Of a stretch of 64,000 nt of DNA, positions 10,241 to 23,373 are shown in pieces. The first letter of the stretch is position 1, and every line of letters begins with the position of its first letter. The stretch comes from Ahaetulla prasina. Its lineage: Eukaryota > Chordata > Lepidosauria > Squamata > Colubridae. The stretch covers positions 31,145,020-31,209,019 of the forward strand of contig NC_080546.1 of NCBI RefSeq assembly GCF_028640845.1, written 5' to 3'. Under the pieces are notes generated by a model. That model worked only from the letters and a program-made list of their open reading frames with translations, was not told the origin of the DNA and searched no databases. Position numbers and translations under genes: made by a program.

Positions 10241-13200
10241 TAACATCGAGGTCGACTGGGATGAACTCATTCATATGCCGATTCGCTTTATATGCGTTAT
10301 TCTCCGATCGAACTTCTTGGCCTGCGGGATTCCCCCATCTCATGGGAATGGCCCTCCTCTTTATCGAGGGCCTACCTCAACGAGGGTCTTGGGACCCGGA
10401 GAGGTGGCATGCGTCAAAGAAGAACCTTTGGGGGTTTTTAAAGAGGTTTTTAAGGGGAGGAGGGTAGTGACGGGTGTTGGGGGAACCCGTTGGGGAGGGA
10501 GCCAGTTCCTGCATGCACTTGCGGCATTTCTTCAATAGGTCCGAAGGTAATGGGGGAGGGCTATGTTCCTATTATTGAGGGTGGTTCCATCTGCATGGTA
10601 AGTGGGAGGGGTAGATATGGCAGAAGTGGGAGGCCATATCGTCCTCTGGGGGCGCGCGTTCGCTGTTTAAAAGCGATTGCTCGCCCCGGCGGCCTCTCAG
10701 ACTTCTCCCATTCCCCGAGTGGCCAGAATCCTCTGGGCTTGGGCCTTTGGCTGATGCTGTGCAATGCACAGTCCGTCATTAATAAAGCCCCCCTGATTCA
10801 TGATCTTATACAGGGGGGTCTGCGAACCTTATGGGTATTATGGAAACCTGGTTGGGCAAAGAAGGGGGTGTTTCCCTTGTCGAAATGTGCCCACCGGGTT
10901 TCCGGGCATTTCATCAGCTGAGGGCCCAAGGAAGGGATGGGGGGTGGCGGTTGTTATTAAGGAAAGTCTAGAACCGAGGGAGACCACTGTACCTCAGATA
11001 GCCGGTTGTGAATCCCTCTTTGTGAAGTGGGGTCATAGGGCTCAGATGGGCTTGTTGATCACGTACCTGGCTCCTTGCTGCGTGACAACAGCCCTGCCCA
11101 AGCTGTTGGAGGTGCTTGCCGGGGTGGTGGTGGAGACCCCCAGACTTATGGTCATGGGGGACTTCAACTTGCCATCGACCAGCTTGTCATCAGTGACGGC
11201 TCAGGAGTTCATGGCCTCCATGACGACCTTGGACCTGACTCAAGTAGTTGATGGCCCTACTCACATTGGGGAAAGCACACTGGACCTGATTTTTATCTCT
11301 GGACAGTGGTTGAATGATCTGGACTTAGGAGATCTAGTCATTGAGCCTCTGTCATGGTCAGATCACTCTCTCCTTCGCCTGGACTTTGGGACTGTCACTC
11401 AACACCGCAGGGAGACGGAACCAATACGTTGGTTCCGTCCCAGGCACCTGATGGACCCGGAGAGGTTTCTGATGGAGCTTGGGCCGTTCCCCGAGGATCT
11501 GGCCCATGGCACGGCTGAAGAACTAGTCGCGGCCTGGGAACTGGCCACGGCTGGGGCTCTAGACTGTGTCGTATCTTTGCGGCCTCTGACCCGGCGTAGG
11601 TCTCAACCAGCTCCTTGGTTCTCCGAGGAGCTGAGGGGGATGAAACGCCGGAGAAGACGCCTAGAGAGTGCTTGGAGATCCAGCCATTCAGAGGCTGACT
11701 GGACACTAGTTAGGTCATATAGTAGGACCTACCTAGTGGCATTGAGGGAAGGGAAGTGTTTATACGTTTACTCCCTCATTGCGTTGGCAGATAACTGCCT
11801 GGCCGCCCTGTTTCGGGTGACCCACTCTCTCCTTCAACAGGAGAAGTGGGAGGACCCCTTACAAGGGCGGGCCGAGGAGTTTAGTGGTTATCTATATGAT
11901 AAAATCGTTCAGCTTCGGGATGGGTTGGATCAAGATTGGGTAGATCCAGGGGAGAGGTCGGAGACTCGTCTTGTTGAGACTGTTTGGGATGAATTTGACC
12001 CTGTGACTCCTGAGGACATGGACAGGTTGTTGGGGAGGTTGAATGCCACCACATGTTTACTGGACCCGTGGCCCTCCTGGCTGGTGCTGGCCACGCAGGA
12101 GGTGACATGAGGCTGACTCCGGGGGATTATTAATGCTTCCTTGTTGGAATGGGTTTTCCCTGCTGCCTTGAAAGAGGCGGTGGTGAGACCCCTCTTCAAG
12201 AAGCCTTCCCTGGACCCAGCTGTTTTAGGAAACTATCGTCCGGTCTCCAACCTTCGTTTTGTGGTGAAGGTTGTAGAGAGTGTGGTGGCACGTCAACTAC
12301 CCCAATACCTGGATGAAACTGTCTATCTAGACCCGTTCCAGTCCAGCTTTTGGCCCGGATACAGTACGGAGACGGCTTTGGTCGTGTTGGTTGATGATCT
12401 CTGGAGGGCCAGGGACAGGGGTTATTCCTCAGCCCTGGTCCTATTAGACCTCTCAGCGGCTTTTGATACCATCGACCATGGTATCCTGCTGCACCGGCTG
12501 GGGAGTTTGGGAGTGGGAGGCACCGTTTATCGGTGGTTCTCCTCCTATCTCTCTGACTGGTTGCAGACGGTGTTGGCAGGGGGGCAGAGATCGACCGCGA
12601 GGCGCCTTATGTGTGGTGTGCCGCAGGGGTCGATTCTCTTGCCTCTCCTGTTCAACATCTATATGAAGCCGCTGGGTGAGATCATCAGTGGTTTTGGGGT
12701 GAGGTACCAACTGTACGCTGATGATACGCAGCTGTACTTTTCCACCCCAGGCCACCCCAACGAAGCGGTCGAAGTACTGTCCCGATGTCTGGAAGCCATA
12801 CGGGTCTGGATGGGGAGAAACAGGCTCAAGCTCAATCCCTCCAAGACGGAGTGGCTGTGGATGCCGGCACCCCGGTACAGTCAGCTGCAGCTGCGGCTGT
12901 TGGGGGCGAGTCATCGGCCCCGATGGAAAGGGTGCGCAACTTGGGCGTCTTCCTGGATGGGCGGTTGTCTTTTGAAGATCACTTGACGACCGTCTCCAGG
13001 AGAGCATTTCATCAGGTTCGCCTGATTCGCCAGTTGCGCCCCTTCCTGGACCGGGATGCCCTATGCACAATCACTGATGCTCTGGTTACCTCTCGCTTGG
13101 ATTACTGCAACGCTCTCTACATAGGGCTCCCCTTGAAGAGCACCTGGAGGCTCCAGTTAGTTCAGAATGCAGCTGCGCGGGTGATAGAGGGAGCCGTTCG

Positions 13201-13783
13201 TGGCTCCCCTATAACACCACTCCTGCGCAGACTGCACTGGCTACCTGTGGTCTTTTGGGTGCACTTCAAGGTTTTGGTTACTACCTTCAAAGCGCTCCAT
13301 GGCTTAGGACCAGGTTACTTACGGGACTGCCTACTGCTACCAATTACTTCCCACCGACCCGTGCGCTCTCACAGAGAGGGACTCCTCAGGGTGCCGTCCG
13401 CCAAACAATGTCGGCTGGCGGCCCCCAGGGAAAGGGCCTTCTCTGTGAGGGCTCCCACCCTCTGGAATGAACTTCCCCCAGGATTACAACAACTACCTGA
13501 CCTTCGGACCTTTTGCCGCGAGTTGAAGACCTATCTATTTATTCGTGCAGGACTGGCATAGAAATTTTAAAAAATTTTTTTAGCAGTTTTAATTTTCTGA
13601 TTTAATTATTTGGGGTTTTTATGTTTTTAATAGTTTTAATCTGGCCTGGTGTTTAATAAGATTTTTATAATTGTTTTTATTATGTATATTTGCACTGTTT
13701 TTATTTTGGCTGTGAACCGCCCTGAGTCCTTCGGGAGAAGGGCGGTATAAAAATCTAAATAAACTAAAATAAACTAAACTAAC
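10159..13783 (+). mobile_element. Nearly full-length L2-clade LINE, inactivated
   Basis: Runs from a 5' UTR to an AT-rich tail after the conserved 3' hairpin (GCCCTGAGTCC/GGGCGG, about 13720-13746). The single long ORF is broken into pieces: endonuclease part at about 10490-10921 and 10800-11400 (VMGDFNLPST, SDHSLLRLDF), reverse transcriptase at 12141-12986 ([39 protein letters not shown]) and the L2 C-terminal region at 12785-13561 (LHWLPVVFWVHFKVLVTTFK, FSVRAPTLWNELPPGLQQL). A frameshift lies near 10915, another between about 12890 and 12980, and CpG-type decay turned a CGA codon into TGA at 12108, with another TGA soon after. The clade call rests on RT and C-terminal motifs remembered from vertebrate L2/Maui elements. 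Confidence 0.85.
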
Positions 13784-14764
13784 TTTTTTTCATTTTTGCC
13801 GTCATAGAGACCTGAATATGAAATTCTGATCTCAGGCATTATAATGGCGTAGTCATAAAAACTAAGCATTAGACCTCATGATTTAATTAGAAATAGAGTA
13901 AGACATTTTGGAGAAGGCTATTTATTTCCTATAAGAACATATAATTCATTATATGAACCTTTCATTTGCAACTTCATCTGTATCGTTAAATGAGATCACT
14001 GAGTGAAACCTAAAGCCATTTTTTGGAATTGAGAGGATTGACTGCTACAATTATAAATGGCATTTATGTGCTAAAACAATGTTAACAGCAGCACATTTGT
14101 CTTGTGAAAGCCATCAACCCCAAATAAACGGTCTCGCTCGAAATAACAGTCATTTGGCAGCATACCTGACAGGTTTTAGAAATCAAACTCATCATTCCCA
14201 TGAACGGCTTTTTGTGTCAACGGGAATGATCGTATTTAGACTGCTGTCTCTGGAGAACCTCTTATTCTGTGCAAGAAGAGATGGTCTACATATTATATTT
14301 TCTTCTTTATTTCAGCATAGTTAGACCATCTCAAACAACTTGTCACAGAATGTGGAATGATTCATCTGTCTCAGCTACATAGGAATTTTAAAATCTGTCA
14401 GCAGGAAAGAAGAGGCTGGTATTTTTGCATTGTTCAATGACTTCTCAGATTCTTTTACAGTTTGGGAAGAAGAAAAGTAAAGGGAAATGGCCAATATGTA
14501 GTTTAAACTTACAATCACTGGTATTTCTGATTTTGTGCCAGGCTTTTTGATTCCAGACAGACAATTTTTCTTCCAAAACAATGCATCCCTCACCTATTCT
14601 TTCAAGTCTCCCAAAAATGCATTCACCATCTCTGTGACTGAGCCCATCCAACTTGCTGGTCTTCCTCTCCTCTTTCATTCTACCTTTTCCAGAATTAGAG
14701 GCTTTTCCAGAGAGCTCTGTCTTGCATAATTTGTCTGAAGTAAGACATTTTTTCTGCTTCTCAA
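13784..14764. other. Unassigned sequence after the L2
   Basis: No exon or repeat recognised; short overlapping frames on both strands only. Confidence 0.5.
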
Positions 14765-15116
14765 ATCCTCTGCTTGAAATAAAATTCCCTATCCTACCAG
14801 GCTTGAAATTTTAGGTCTGGGTAGCCTCGAACTATGCCATCTATGTTCCGACCTATGCTTAGTTCATAAGATTATTTACCAAAATGTCCTACCTGTAAAT
14901 GAGTACTTTAATTTCAACCGTAATAACAGAAGTGCTATCAATAGATGTAAACTTAATGTAATTCGCTCTAATCTTGAGTGTAGGAAATATGACTTTTGCA
15001 ATAGAGTAGTAAATGCCTGGAACACTCTATCTGGTCCTGTTGTCAGTCTCACTAATCCCCATACCTTTTACTGTAAACTGTCAACCCTGGACCTTTCATG
15101 TTTCTTAAAAGATAGA
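14765..15116 (+). mobile_element. Rex1/CR1-like LINE fragment, left part
   Basis: Clearly related to 6730-7060 in nucleotide sequence (IPYPTRLEILGLGSLELCHL-like reading), but with stops. It is cut by the L2 fragment 15117-15668 and continues at 15669. Confidence 0.7.
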
Positions 15117-15668
15117 GGGAGCAAATCGAGGCTCCCATATAACACCACTCCTGCGTAGGCTGCACTGGCTTCCGGTGATCTTCCGGGTCCAATTCAAGGT
15201 ACTGGTTACCACCTTTAAAGCGCTTCATATCATGGGACCAGGCTATTTACGGGACTGCCTACTGTGACCGACGGCCTCCCAGCGACCAGTGCGCTCCCAC
15301 AAAATGGGCCTCCTCGGGGTGCCGTCAGCTAGACAATGTCGGCTGGCAACCCCCAGGGGGAGGGCCTTCTCTGTGGGGGCCCCAACCCCCTGGAACAAAT
15401 TACCACCTGGTATTCGCCAACTCCCTGATCTCCGGACTTTCCGATGCGAGCTGAAAACATGGCTGTTTCATCGTGCGGGACTGGCCTGATAGTTTTAATT
15501 GGGAATTTTAAATGGGTTTTAAGGAATTAGCCTAAATTTAAATATTTCATTTTAAATCATTTTAGTGTTTATAAAAATTGTTTTTAATACGGCTGTAAAC
15601 CGCCCTGAGTCCTTTGGGAGAAGGGAGGTATAGAAATATAAACAAACAAATAAATAAATAATAAATAA
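15117..15668 (+). mobile_element. L2 3' fragment nested in a Rex1/CR1-like LINE
   Basis: Begins in the L2 C-terminal region, includes the FSVGAPTPWNKLPPGIRQLP block at 15289-15489, the 3' hairpin near 15600-15632 and an AAAT tail. TAAAAG flanks both sides and the host element continues after it, so it is a clean insertion. Confidence 0.8.
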
Positions 15669-15895
15669 TAAAAGGTCCCTAAGGAGGCGTGCATAAGCGC
15701 ACCAGCGTGCCTGCAATCCCTGTCCTACTGTCCCCATTTATATGTAATCATTCTATGTGTTTATGGCTATGTTTTTCCTATTTATATTTTTATTTGTGCC
15801 AATTTTTTTCATGTTTCATTGTCTATGTCTATACTGTGATTTGTTTCCTTATACTTGTTGATAGATGATAGATAGATAAATAAATAAATAAATAA
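15669..15895 (+). mobile_element. Rex1/CR1-like LINE fragment, right part
   Basis: The string GGCGTGCATAAGCGCAC, also present at 7080-7099 in the other copy, places this as the 3' UTR of the same family. It ends in a GATA/AAAT repeat tail at about 15852-15895. Confidence 0.7.
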
Positions 15896-15925
15896 ATTTG
15901 AACCTGGTATAGAGTTGGTATAGGG

Positions 15926-16304
15926 TCATGATGGCGAACCTATGGCACGCATGCCAGAGGTGGCACACAGCACCCTCTCTGATGGCATAACGAGCCATCA
16001 CCCCAGTTCAACTCTGCTGCGCATGCGTGTGCTTCTGGCTGGCCAGCCAGTCTTTGGGTCTCTGCCATACATGCGCGGGGTGTGTGGCACAGGCAGGGGC
16101 CCTATGTGCATGTGCAGGAATGGTGCGCGTGAAGGATGCCCATGCCACATGCCCGTGTGTGTGGGAACACATACATGGGGCTGCATGTGCATGTGTGGAT
16201 GGGGCGGATGCACAGCTGCAGCACAAATTTCATTTTGGGAGGGGTGTCAGGTGCACTTTGGGTGCGCTTTGGGCACTCAGTCCGGAAAAGGTTAGCCATC
16301 ACTG
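15926..16304. mobile_element. hAT-type MITE, GATGGCGAACC family
   Basis: Inverted ends TCATGATGGCGAACC and GGTTAGCCATCACTG; 8-bp duplication GTATAGGG / GTATAGGA. Interior is rich in CATGTGCA-type alternation, which produces overlapping spurious reading frames. Confidence 0.8.
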
Positions 16305-16318
16305 GTATAGGATTTCTT

Positions 16319-16385
16319 AGCTGACAGGAGGTTGGACTAGTTACCTCCAAGGTCCCTTCCAATTCTGTTATTCTGTTCATTTGCA
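16319..16385 (+). mobile_element. CR1 LINE 3' tail
   Basis: A short stretch GGAGGTTGGACTAGTTACCT followed by CCTTCCAATTCTGTTATTC, the CR1 3' tail in plus orientation. It follows a hAT insertion directly. Confidence 0.7.
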
Positions 16386-16497
16386 TGTCAAGCAAGAACT
16401 CTGGCTTGATTCGTTCAATGATTCATCGGTTTGTTTCAAAATTATTAATATGCTTTCTCTCCTGTTACTCTAAGGTCCAAATTTCATTTTCATAGTG

Positions 16498-17641
16498 CAG
16501 GCATCCTCAAACTATGGCTCACGGGCCAGATACGACCTGTCAATGCAAAGTATCTGGCCCGCAGAGTGGTGGGATTCAGCCCTGCCCCTCACTGTCGTCC
16601 TTATCTTCCAACGAGCATCCACTCCAGCTGCATTTCTGGTTAGTTATTTTACCGGTTGAGCTGCACTGCTGATCACCTGCTGCTGCCAAAGGTAAGACCG
16701 AAGGGTCCAGGGGAGGGCCAGCTGACTGAGTGGTGATCTCGCCAGCGCAGCCATGTGATCCAGGCCCGGGGTGGGGTGGGGCGGGGTGGGTGAGTAGGGG
16801 AGGGGTTGCTGCTGGCTTGAAAACCAGCTGCCAGCTTGTAGTGTTTTAAAAGTCTTTAAAAACACTTTAAAAACAGCTTTTCTGGATGTTTTTCACAGTC
16901 ACGTAATCCAGGGCCGGTGGGTGAGTAGGGGAGGGGCTACTTTTAAAGTAGCACTTTAAAAGTGGGTGGGTGGGCGACATGGCTTTTTCTCCTGGCTTTT
17001 TCAAAATCAGCTGAAGTTAGCTAAGACTAATTCAAATGCAACTGCAGTACAATGCCTGAAGGAGAATTCACCCACTGCTTTGATTCTTGCTATACATAAA
17101 GTACATCCACCGAATTGGTTGTTGAACAATTTTGGTAGCTATTCACGTGTGTGTATATACATGCACAAGTGTGGCAAAAAGCAAATCAGTTTGTGAATTC
17201 TCCTCCAGGCTTAAAAGACCTTTAGCCCTGTAATCCCAATTAATTCAAAAAAGGAGTCTGGTCTCCTATCCCTTCTCTGGTTGCCTCCCCTGCTGGCAGG
17301 CACTCTCAGGTCATCTGAAACATATGATCAGGAGTTATATTTGTTTGTTTTATTCTTTTTTTAATGGCCTATTTTAAGGAGCCTGAAGCTGCTGTTGTAA
17401 TGAAGTTGGGCAAATGGCAAGAAAGTTTGCACTCTTTTTCCCTTTGGGATAGTGGTGGTCTTAAGTAAATAGATTCCTTGGGTTGAGCAAATTCAGCAAG
17501 GACAAAGGCAAAATGGACTGCTAAATTGGCCACGCCCACCCAATCACATGACCATCTAGCCGCACCCACCCAACCCATCTGCCCCCCCGACAGTCTGAGG
17601 GACTTAGGAATCAGCCCCCTGTTCAAAAAGTTGAGGACCTG
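16498..17641. mobile_element. hAT-type element, 1.14 kb, non-coding
   Basis: Ends CAGGCATCCTCAAACT and AAGTTGAGGACCTG; exact 8-bp duplication TCATAGTG at 16490-16497 and 17642-17649. No transposase frame is visible. Confidence 0.82.
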
Positions 17642-17649
17642 TCATAGTG

Positions 17650-18567
17650 TGTCGCAGGAATACCATGGCTTGCATGATTCTGATCTCTGTAGGGACAGAC
17701 ACGTCATGGTATTTGAATTCCCCCCCCCCAATCATGGTTGCTCTACTGAGCCCCAGTCTGTGGCATATTTCTTGACTGCTTGTTCCTTTACTATTGGTAG
17801 TTGATTTTAAATGGAAGAAACTACCCCTCATTTGTACTAGTAGTTGTACCAACTGTTTTTCATTTTAGGGTTGTGGTTTTTACCGTAGGCTTTGACTTTT
17901 TAGTACTAGGGCTTGCAGTTCCTTTGCAGCATTATTTACATAAGCCCCAGTTCTTCCTTTTCTGAGAAAGAACTGTGGCTTTTCATAATAAACTAGAAAA
18001 TAAAACAGGGGATGCAATTGATCTTGGCAGCCCTGTAAAAGTTAAAACATTTGGATGGAAAATATTAGGAAATCTGTGTGTAACCTAGAATGGAAAATTA
18101 AATATTTTAGAAGATGGCAGTGGAAAATATTTTTTTATGTTGTTGCCAAGAAATCAACAATCACCAGATGTCCAGCTTGATTTGAGGGAGAGATAATCTG
18201 TTTCCTACAGTGGGTGCTCATTACAAGGGAGAACATTTCAGAAATTCATCAGCTAATAATGAGATGCACAACACAAACACATATTTTGCAAATGGAATTG
18301 GTAGATCCTGTTTTCTTGCTGTTGCTTCTCTCCAATATGGTATAGAAACACTGGAAAGAGCAAATGCTGTTGGTAAGTGTCCAAATGAGCATCAAATTTG
18401 ACATTTTTTAAAAAAAATTCTTCAAGGAGGATTCAGACATTAAACTAACAGTAAAAGCAGCACATAACAAAAATAATCATTCATTTTTTTAGATTTATAT
18501 CATGCCTCTTCTCTGACAATTGATGGGATACATGAAGAGCCTTGTATAATGTTATTGCCAAACAATA
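17650..18567. other. Unassigned intergenic sequence
   Basis: No feature supported. Confidence 0.5.
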
Positions 18568-18575
18568 ATCTAGCA

Positions 18576-18915
18576 TAGGGGTGTCAAACTCGAGTTCATT
18601 GAGGGCCACATCAGGGTTGTCTTTGACCTGAGGGGACCAGGGTGGGTATGGCCATGATGGGTATGGCCTGCTCAAAGTCACTCATGTTGGGAATGCCTGT
18701 GGTGGCCCGAGCGCTCCGCCAGCAAAAACGGACTCCTGAGCTCAGTTTCCGACTGCAATGGCCTCCTTCAACCCTCTGCCACTGAAAAGAGTTCTGTTTT
18801 TGTTGGCAGATGCACCACAGACTGGTCCTTCGCTGTTTCCAGGGTGGCCCTGCGGGTCAGATCTAAGCACCCTGTGGGCCGGATTCTGCCTGTGGGCCTT
18901 GAGTTTGACACCCTG
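18576..18915. mobile_element. hAT-type MITE, TGTCAAACTC family
   Basis: Ends TAGGGGTGTCAAACTC and GAGTTTGACACCCTG; exact 8-bp duplication ATCTAGCA at 18568-18575 and 18916-18923. Confidence 0.85.
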
Positions 18916-18923
18916 ATCTAGCA

Positions 18924-20762
18924 AGATGTTTGTGCTGCAATGAGAGACTGCCCCAGAATGCCCACTGACCAAAGCAGTCAAATGGAAATTTGAATATCTT
19001 CCTGAACCACATTCAAACTATTACACATGTAAGAAGAAATAATATATAGTTTTCTTAAAAAAAAAACAACCCATGAAATAATGAGAAATTTTTATAGTGA
19101 GTTTTTCCTTTCATGATTGGCCTTTTTAAATAATCCTCTTTTGACAAGTTACTTTGGTTGCCCAACTGAAATCAAAATTAAGCCTATAGAAATGAATAAG
19201 TAGAGACAGTAGGTTGTTTTATCATATTTATTGCTTTTGTTTGGGATTACATGACTCCTTGTGCTCGAGGATCTATGTTCATATCCCTAGCATTCTTGTT
19301 TTATTGTCTATCAGAAAAGGGCAGAAAATAGCAGGACATTCAGGAAGGCAGCATCGATTATATCCAGAAAGCAGAAGCTGACACTTATCTGGCCAAAGGA
19401 AAATTGAATGTAAATTTGTAGTAGAAAATATGACACTGACCACCAATTTAAGTATAAGCAATTCTGCATTGATTCTCTTTACTTTCCTCAAAACTGATCC
19501 TTTTTGTAAATTATTTTTCCCACACTTGTGTCAGCCATAAACTGAATGCAACCCATTACAAGTACTTGTTTGATATGAAGTGTTTGCAGAAATTCTCCAT
19601 AAATTCTGAAAAGAAAACAATGTATTATTCATTTGGCAAGCTATAAGAATCAAATAAAGGACCCAAATGGCTGCCAGGAAAGGAGGGAAAACAAAATGAA
19701 AAACAGATGGATTCATTAATATTAATTTATGAATGCTGAGTGTGAAAGTAAAATAATTTTGCCATTGCTGTTAATAAAAATAAGGGTGTTGTGGTAAATG
19801 ATCTTATAGATGATGTATGCCAGCATGTAGGATCATGGTCATTTCCACTTGGAGAAAAATCCAAAAATCAGACTGCATGTATTATATCCAGCCAAATTCA
19901 GCCTACCGTTATACCATGGGCATTTGATAGTATTTTGATGGATGAATAGCAATAGTGGATAAACTTTTTAATTGTGATGGATATAAATCAAATCAACCAA
20001 TCTCTATAAGAGGCATAGGGCATACTGTGGAAAAACTGAAGGGCTTCTTGGCAAGGACCTATTTTTTTAAAAAAAGCACAATGGTTTTTGTTTTTAATTT
20101 TATTTGTTAGATCATCTAAGTCTTCATGGCTAAGGCTGAACTCAAACCTGAGCCAGTTCACCGCTAGAACCACACTGAACCACTATACTGGTTCTGAAAA
20201 CTGAAAACTAGAATAAGTTAACCAGAAACGTTATCCATCTTTTCAAAGCAAACCACGTTTTCCCCCACATACCCGCTATTCCTATATAAATATAAAATTA
20301 AAGTAGCAAATATAATTAATAGGTAAATTAAAACAATTCAGGTGACAAAATTAAATCTCCTTTTTTTTAAAAAAAATAACACAATGTCTTCAATTAAAAT
20401 ATCAGTGAAACTGCCTTTCATTAGCTTTTGGTATGGAAATACCTGTCTTGGAGGAGCTGTCTTGAAACCTATTCAGCCAAGCTTTGAATAGGTCGCTGCA
20501 TTCACAGGTATTTTTGCAGCACTGAAAAATGCCCTACATTGTTTATATTATGCAAGATTAACCCCAATAGAAGTCACTAATAAAGTGTGCAGAATAAGTA
20601 GTATAGAGCAACAAAAAACACATCTTAGGCTTATAGTGCTCTGACACCAACTCTTGGAACGCCACTAGAAGATAGGCTACCAGATGGCAGTACATTATAA
20701 TAACACCACTAATAGCAATTGTTTGAAATAAACAAGGGTTGTTTTTTTTAAAAAAAAGAATA
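18924..20762. other. Unassigned AT-rich intergenic sequence
   Basis: No feature supported; includes a few poly(A/T) runs. Confidence 0.5.
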
Positions 20763-20770
20763 ATCTATGA

Positions 20771-20904
20771 CACAGGTGTCAAACTCGTGGCTCATAGGCT
20801 GGATGCACCACGTGCTGGCCATGCCCACGCCAGTTTAGTAAAGGAGGAAAAAGTCACGATATGTCACATGACACTGCTGTGATGCTGCGAGTTTGACACC
20901 CCTG
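20771..20904. mobile_element. Short hAT-type MITE, TGTCAAACTC family
   Basis: 134 bp, ends CACAGGTGTCAAACTC and GAGTTTGACACCCCTG; duplication ATCTATGA / ATCTACGA (7 of 8). It shares its interior with 28870 and 47448, forming a short subfamily. Confidence 0.8.
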
Positions 20905-21129
20905 ATCTACGACATGGATTCTTTATCCACAAACTGGAGTACTTCCACAGATATTTTGTAAAATAACACAGCGGTGTTCAAAATATTTCTGGAATGGATA
21001 GAAGAGTGTAGGAACATTTCTGGAAAGAGAGAATATCCTGTTTTAAACGTGAAACAACTATTATTTCAATGTACAATATTTTGAATTCAAGTCACCTTGC
21101 TTAGCCCCAATACATTCAATCCTTTATGA

Positions 21130-21196
21130 CAGGGGTCTACAATCTTGGCAAATTGAAGTGCACAAGTTTTAAAGTTGCCAAGACTGGAGACCCCTG
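21130..21196. mobile_element. Palindromic MITE (CAGGGGTCTCCAACC family), 67 bp
   Basis: Arms CAGGGGTCTACAATCTTGG and CCAAGACTGGAGACCCCTG; exact 8-bp duplication CTTTATGA at 21122-21129 and 21197-21204. Confidence 0.85.
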
Positions 21197-21204
21197 CTTT
21201 ATGA

Positions 21205-23259
21205 TAATGGTCATTTCGGTAGTAAATGATAGGTAACAAATGATGAAGCCTGCAATCTCAAAAGAAAACAATGAAGCATTAAATGTCAGCATAAATCACA
21301 AATTTATTAATTCTTAAATATATCTGTCAGTTCTTTACCATTATGGCAGGAGATATATATATATATCTATATATCTATATCAATATATCAATATATAGAT
21401 ACACGCACGCACACATATATGTACATATATATGTATATACACATATATATGTATACACAGAGAGACATATATATGTATAAACACACAAATACCTATACAC
21501 TGTCTCATAATAAACTGCAGTGTATTAAAATGGCAAAAATTAGATGTATAATTCAGGTGGAGTGCAGAGAACTAACTCACATTGTATTTCTCACATCTTA
21601 GTGTGGAAGACAGACGATCTAGAATAACATGGCATCACCGCATGCTATGCTATGGTAAAAGGGTAAAAAAATTATATGCCATATTTCTATAACATAAAAA
21701 TATACTAATGCCACCTAAATCTGCTTCACAAAAGAAGAAATTTATTAATAAAAATTATGCATGAGGCCATTATCTTTTCACAGATCCCACTAGCAGATTA
21801 ATATGGCTTGAGACGTTTACTGATGATTGTTCTAAATACTTCTGTGGGTTGAAAGTATGTAATAACTATCACCAGAAAAGCTTAAATTTTTCTAACATAA
21901 TGTTTACGACATCGAGGTATAAAGAATAAGATCCACTTTTGATTAATAATCAGTATAGAGAAATGGAAGTTATACAAATTGGGACTTTTTTTCCTCTGTC
22001 TTTAAAAATTTTTCAAGCTGTTATAAGTTGTAAATTTTTACTTACCAAAAAGAATATTAATCAAAATATCATGCGCTATACAATGTTACAGAAAACTGAT
22101 TGCCCTACTTAATGAAAGAAAAATACTTTAATAAGAAAGAAAAGTATTAATACATTTTTTAAAAAAAAACTGAAATAGAAGGAGCAGTACTTTTGGAAAT
22201 ATGTTAGATTTATACAAGAAAAACAAACAAACATTATCCAAATAATGTGTTTTAACTGCTTGTTTTGCAGGTATATATGCAGTAATTGACATTCAAGGGA
22301 CATTTGACATGTAGGAAAATGAAGAAATTAATAAATCTACAGTTACTGTTTTATTTCATACTTTCAAGGCTGTCAACAAGCCATGAAAAATGGATAAATT
22401 ACTGTTAAATTTGACAACATTATTAGAAAACAGGTGTTTCCCGGTAATAAATTGATACAAAGAAAATTTAGACTTCTCCTGATACTAAGCTTTTAAGATC
22501 TAATTGTTCTAAATTGCTACATTATCTTATTAGAATATCAGTTAAAAAATCCTCTACATCTTGCTTTAATAAATGTACTGTACATCCAAAAAATGATTAA
22601 AAAAAGTTTTATTGTACCCATAAGCTATATCATCAGAAGCTACATTGAATCTGTTCACTGTTTGGCTTCTGAAAGCTAGAAATGCTATTTTTTCCCCCCT
22701 GAAAATGAGGCTAAATAAGCAATTAGAAAAGGAAAAAAAACTATTTGCCATTACATTTGCTGAACAAATGACTGCAGTGACAATTATTCTTGTTGAAGTC
22801 AAATCTGCAAATGTTTTCCCCCCAGTTATACATAGTGAATCACAGCAAAGGCAACTTCACAAGACCTCAAATCTATAGAAATGCTTTGATCTAAGTCACT
22901 ATGACTACCATACATCCTACATTAAAGATGCTGTTAGTAGGAATTTCATTAATCCTCCTATAACACAAGGATTAGGCAACAATCTTTAAAAACAAATGCC
23001 TCAGAAAAGATTAAAAACTAAACAAAGTTAATTATTTTTAACCTTTGTTTTTATAGGGTGTACATGCAGATGTTATTTGTATTTTTGCTGGAGATGTATA
23101 ATCTGAATATACTCTCGCATTTCAATTTTTCCCTTTACCCTTTATTCTTGTACCTCTCCTTCCATCTGCCATGAAACATTTCCTTCAATGAAGGGCAAAC
23201 AAAAGCTATCAATGGAATATACAACAAATGATGCAATCATAAACATATCACTTGAAGAA
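21205..23259 (-). other. CAMK2D: Probable CAMK2D 3' UTR, AT-rich, no recognisable repeats in most of it
   Basis: Downstream of the terminal exon start, this stretch holds no transposon that I can recognise, while both flanks are dense with them, as expected if it is mostly 3' UTR. Minus-strand AATAAA candidates (TTTATT on the plus strand) occur several times, for example near 21739 and 21303. An impure AT/ACAT repeat occupies 21345-21490. The poly(A) site cannot be fixed from sequence alone; 21130-21196 is a mobile element insertion and is probably beyond the end. Confidence 0.4.
21345..21490. repeat. Impure AT / ACAT simple repeat
   Basis: Runs of ATATAT and GTATAC-type alternation, with ACGCACGCACACA near 21403. 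Within or just past the CAMK2D 3' UTR. Confidence 0.85.
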
Positions 23260-23373
23260 ACTTCACAGCTTCATGCACTCGGAGAACATGCATGAAGAGA
23301 GCCAAAGGATGGCCCGGGGGAGCCAACCAAGTGCAGAGTGCGTGGACACAATATGGGTGGCGTTGACATTTAG
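23260..23373 (-). CDS. CAMK2D: CAMK2D terminal exon start: one coding base, TAA stop, then 3' UTR
   Basis: On the minus strand a long pyrimidine tract rich in TTCTC ends in TTTTAG, and the exon begins CTAAATGTC at 23373. Joined to the AA left by the upstream exon it makes AAC (Asn) and TAA (23372-23370). From memory, shorter vertebrate CaMKII delta isoforms end in VPIN rather than carrying the 21-residue tail, which fits. The following roughly 110 bp are GC-balanced and non-repetitive, unlike the AT-rich surroundings, suggesting a conserved 3' UTR start. The range given is only the part that looks distinct; the true 3' end is further down. The exon for the longer tail was not found in the window. 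Confidence 0.8.

Noticed and set aside
15942..16395. Six overlapping frames rich in His, Cys and Met
   Set aside because: They come from CATGTGCA-type sequence in a hAT MITE; the frames overlap on both strands and match no family.
1..21000. Expected convergent neighbour (ANK2 in mammals) on the plus strand
   Set aside because: No plus-strand exon resembling the end of that gene was seen; it presumably lies further away.
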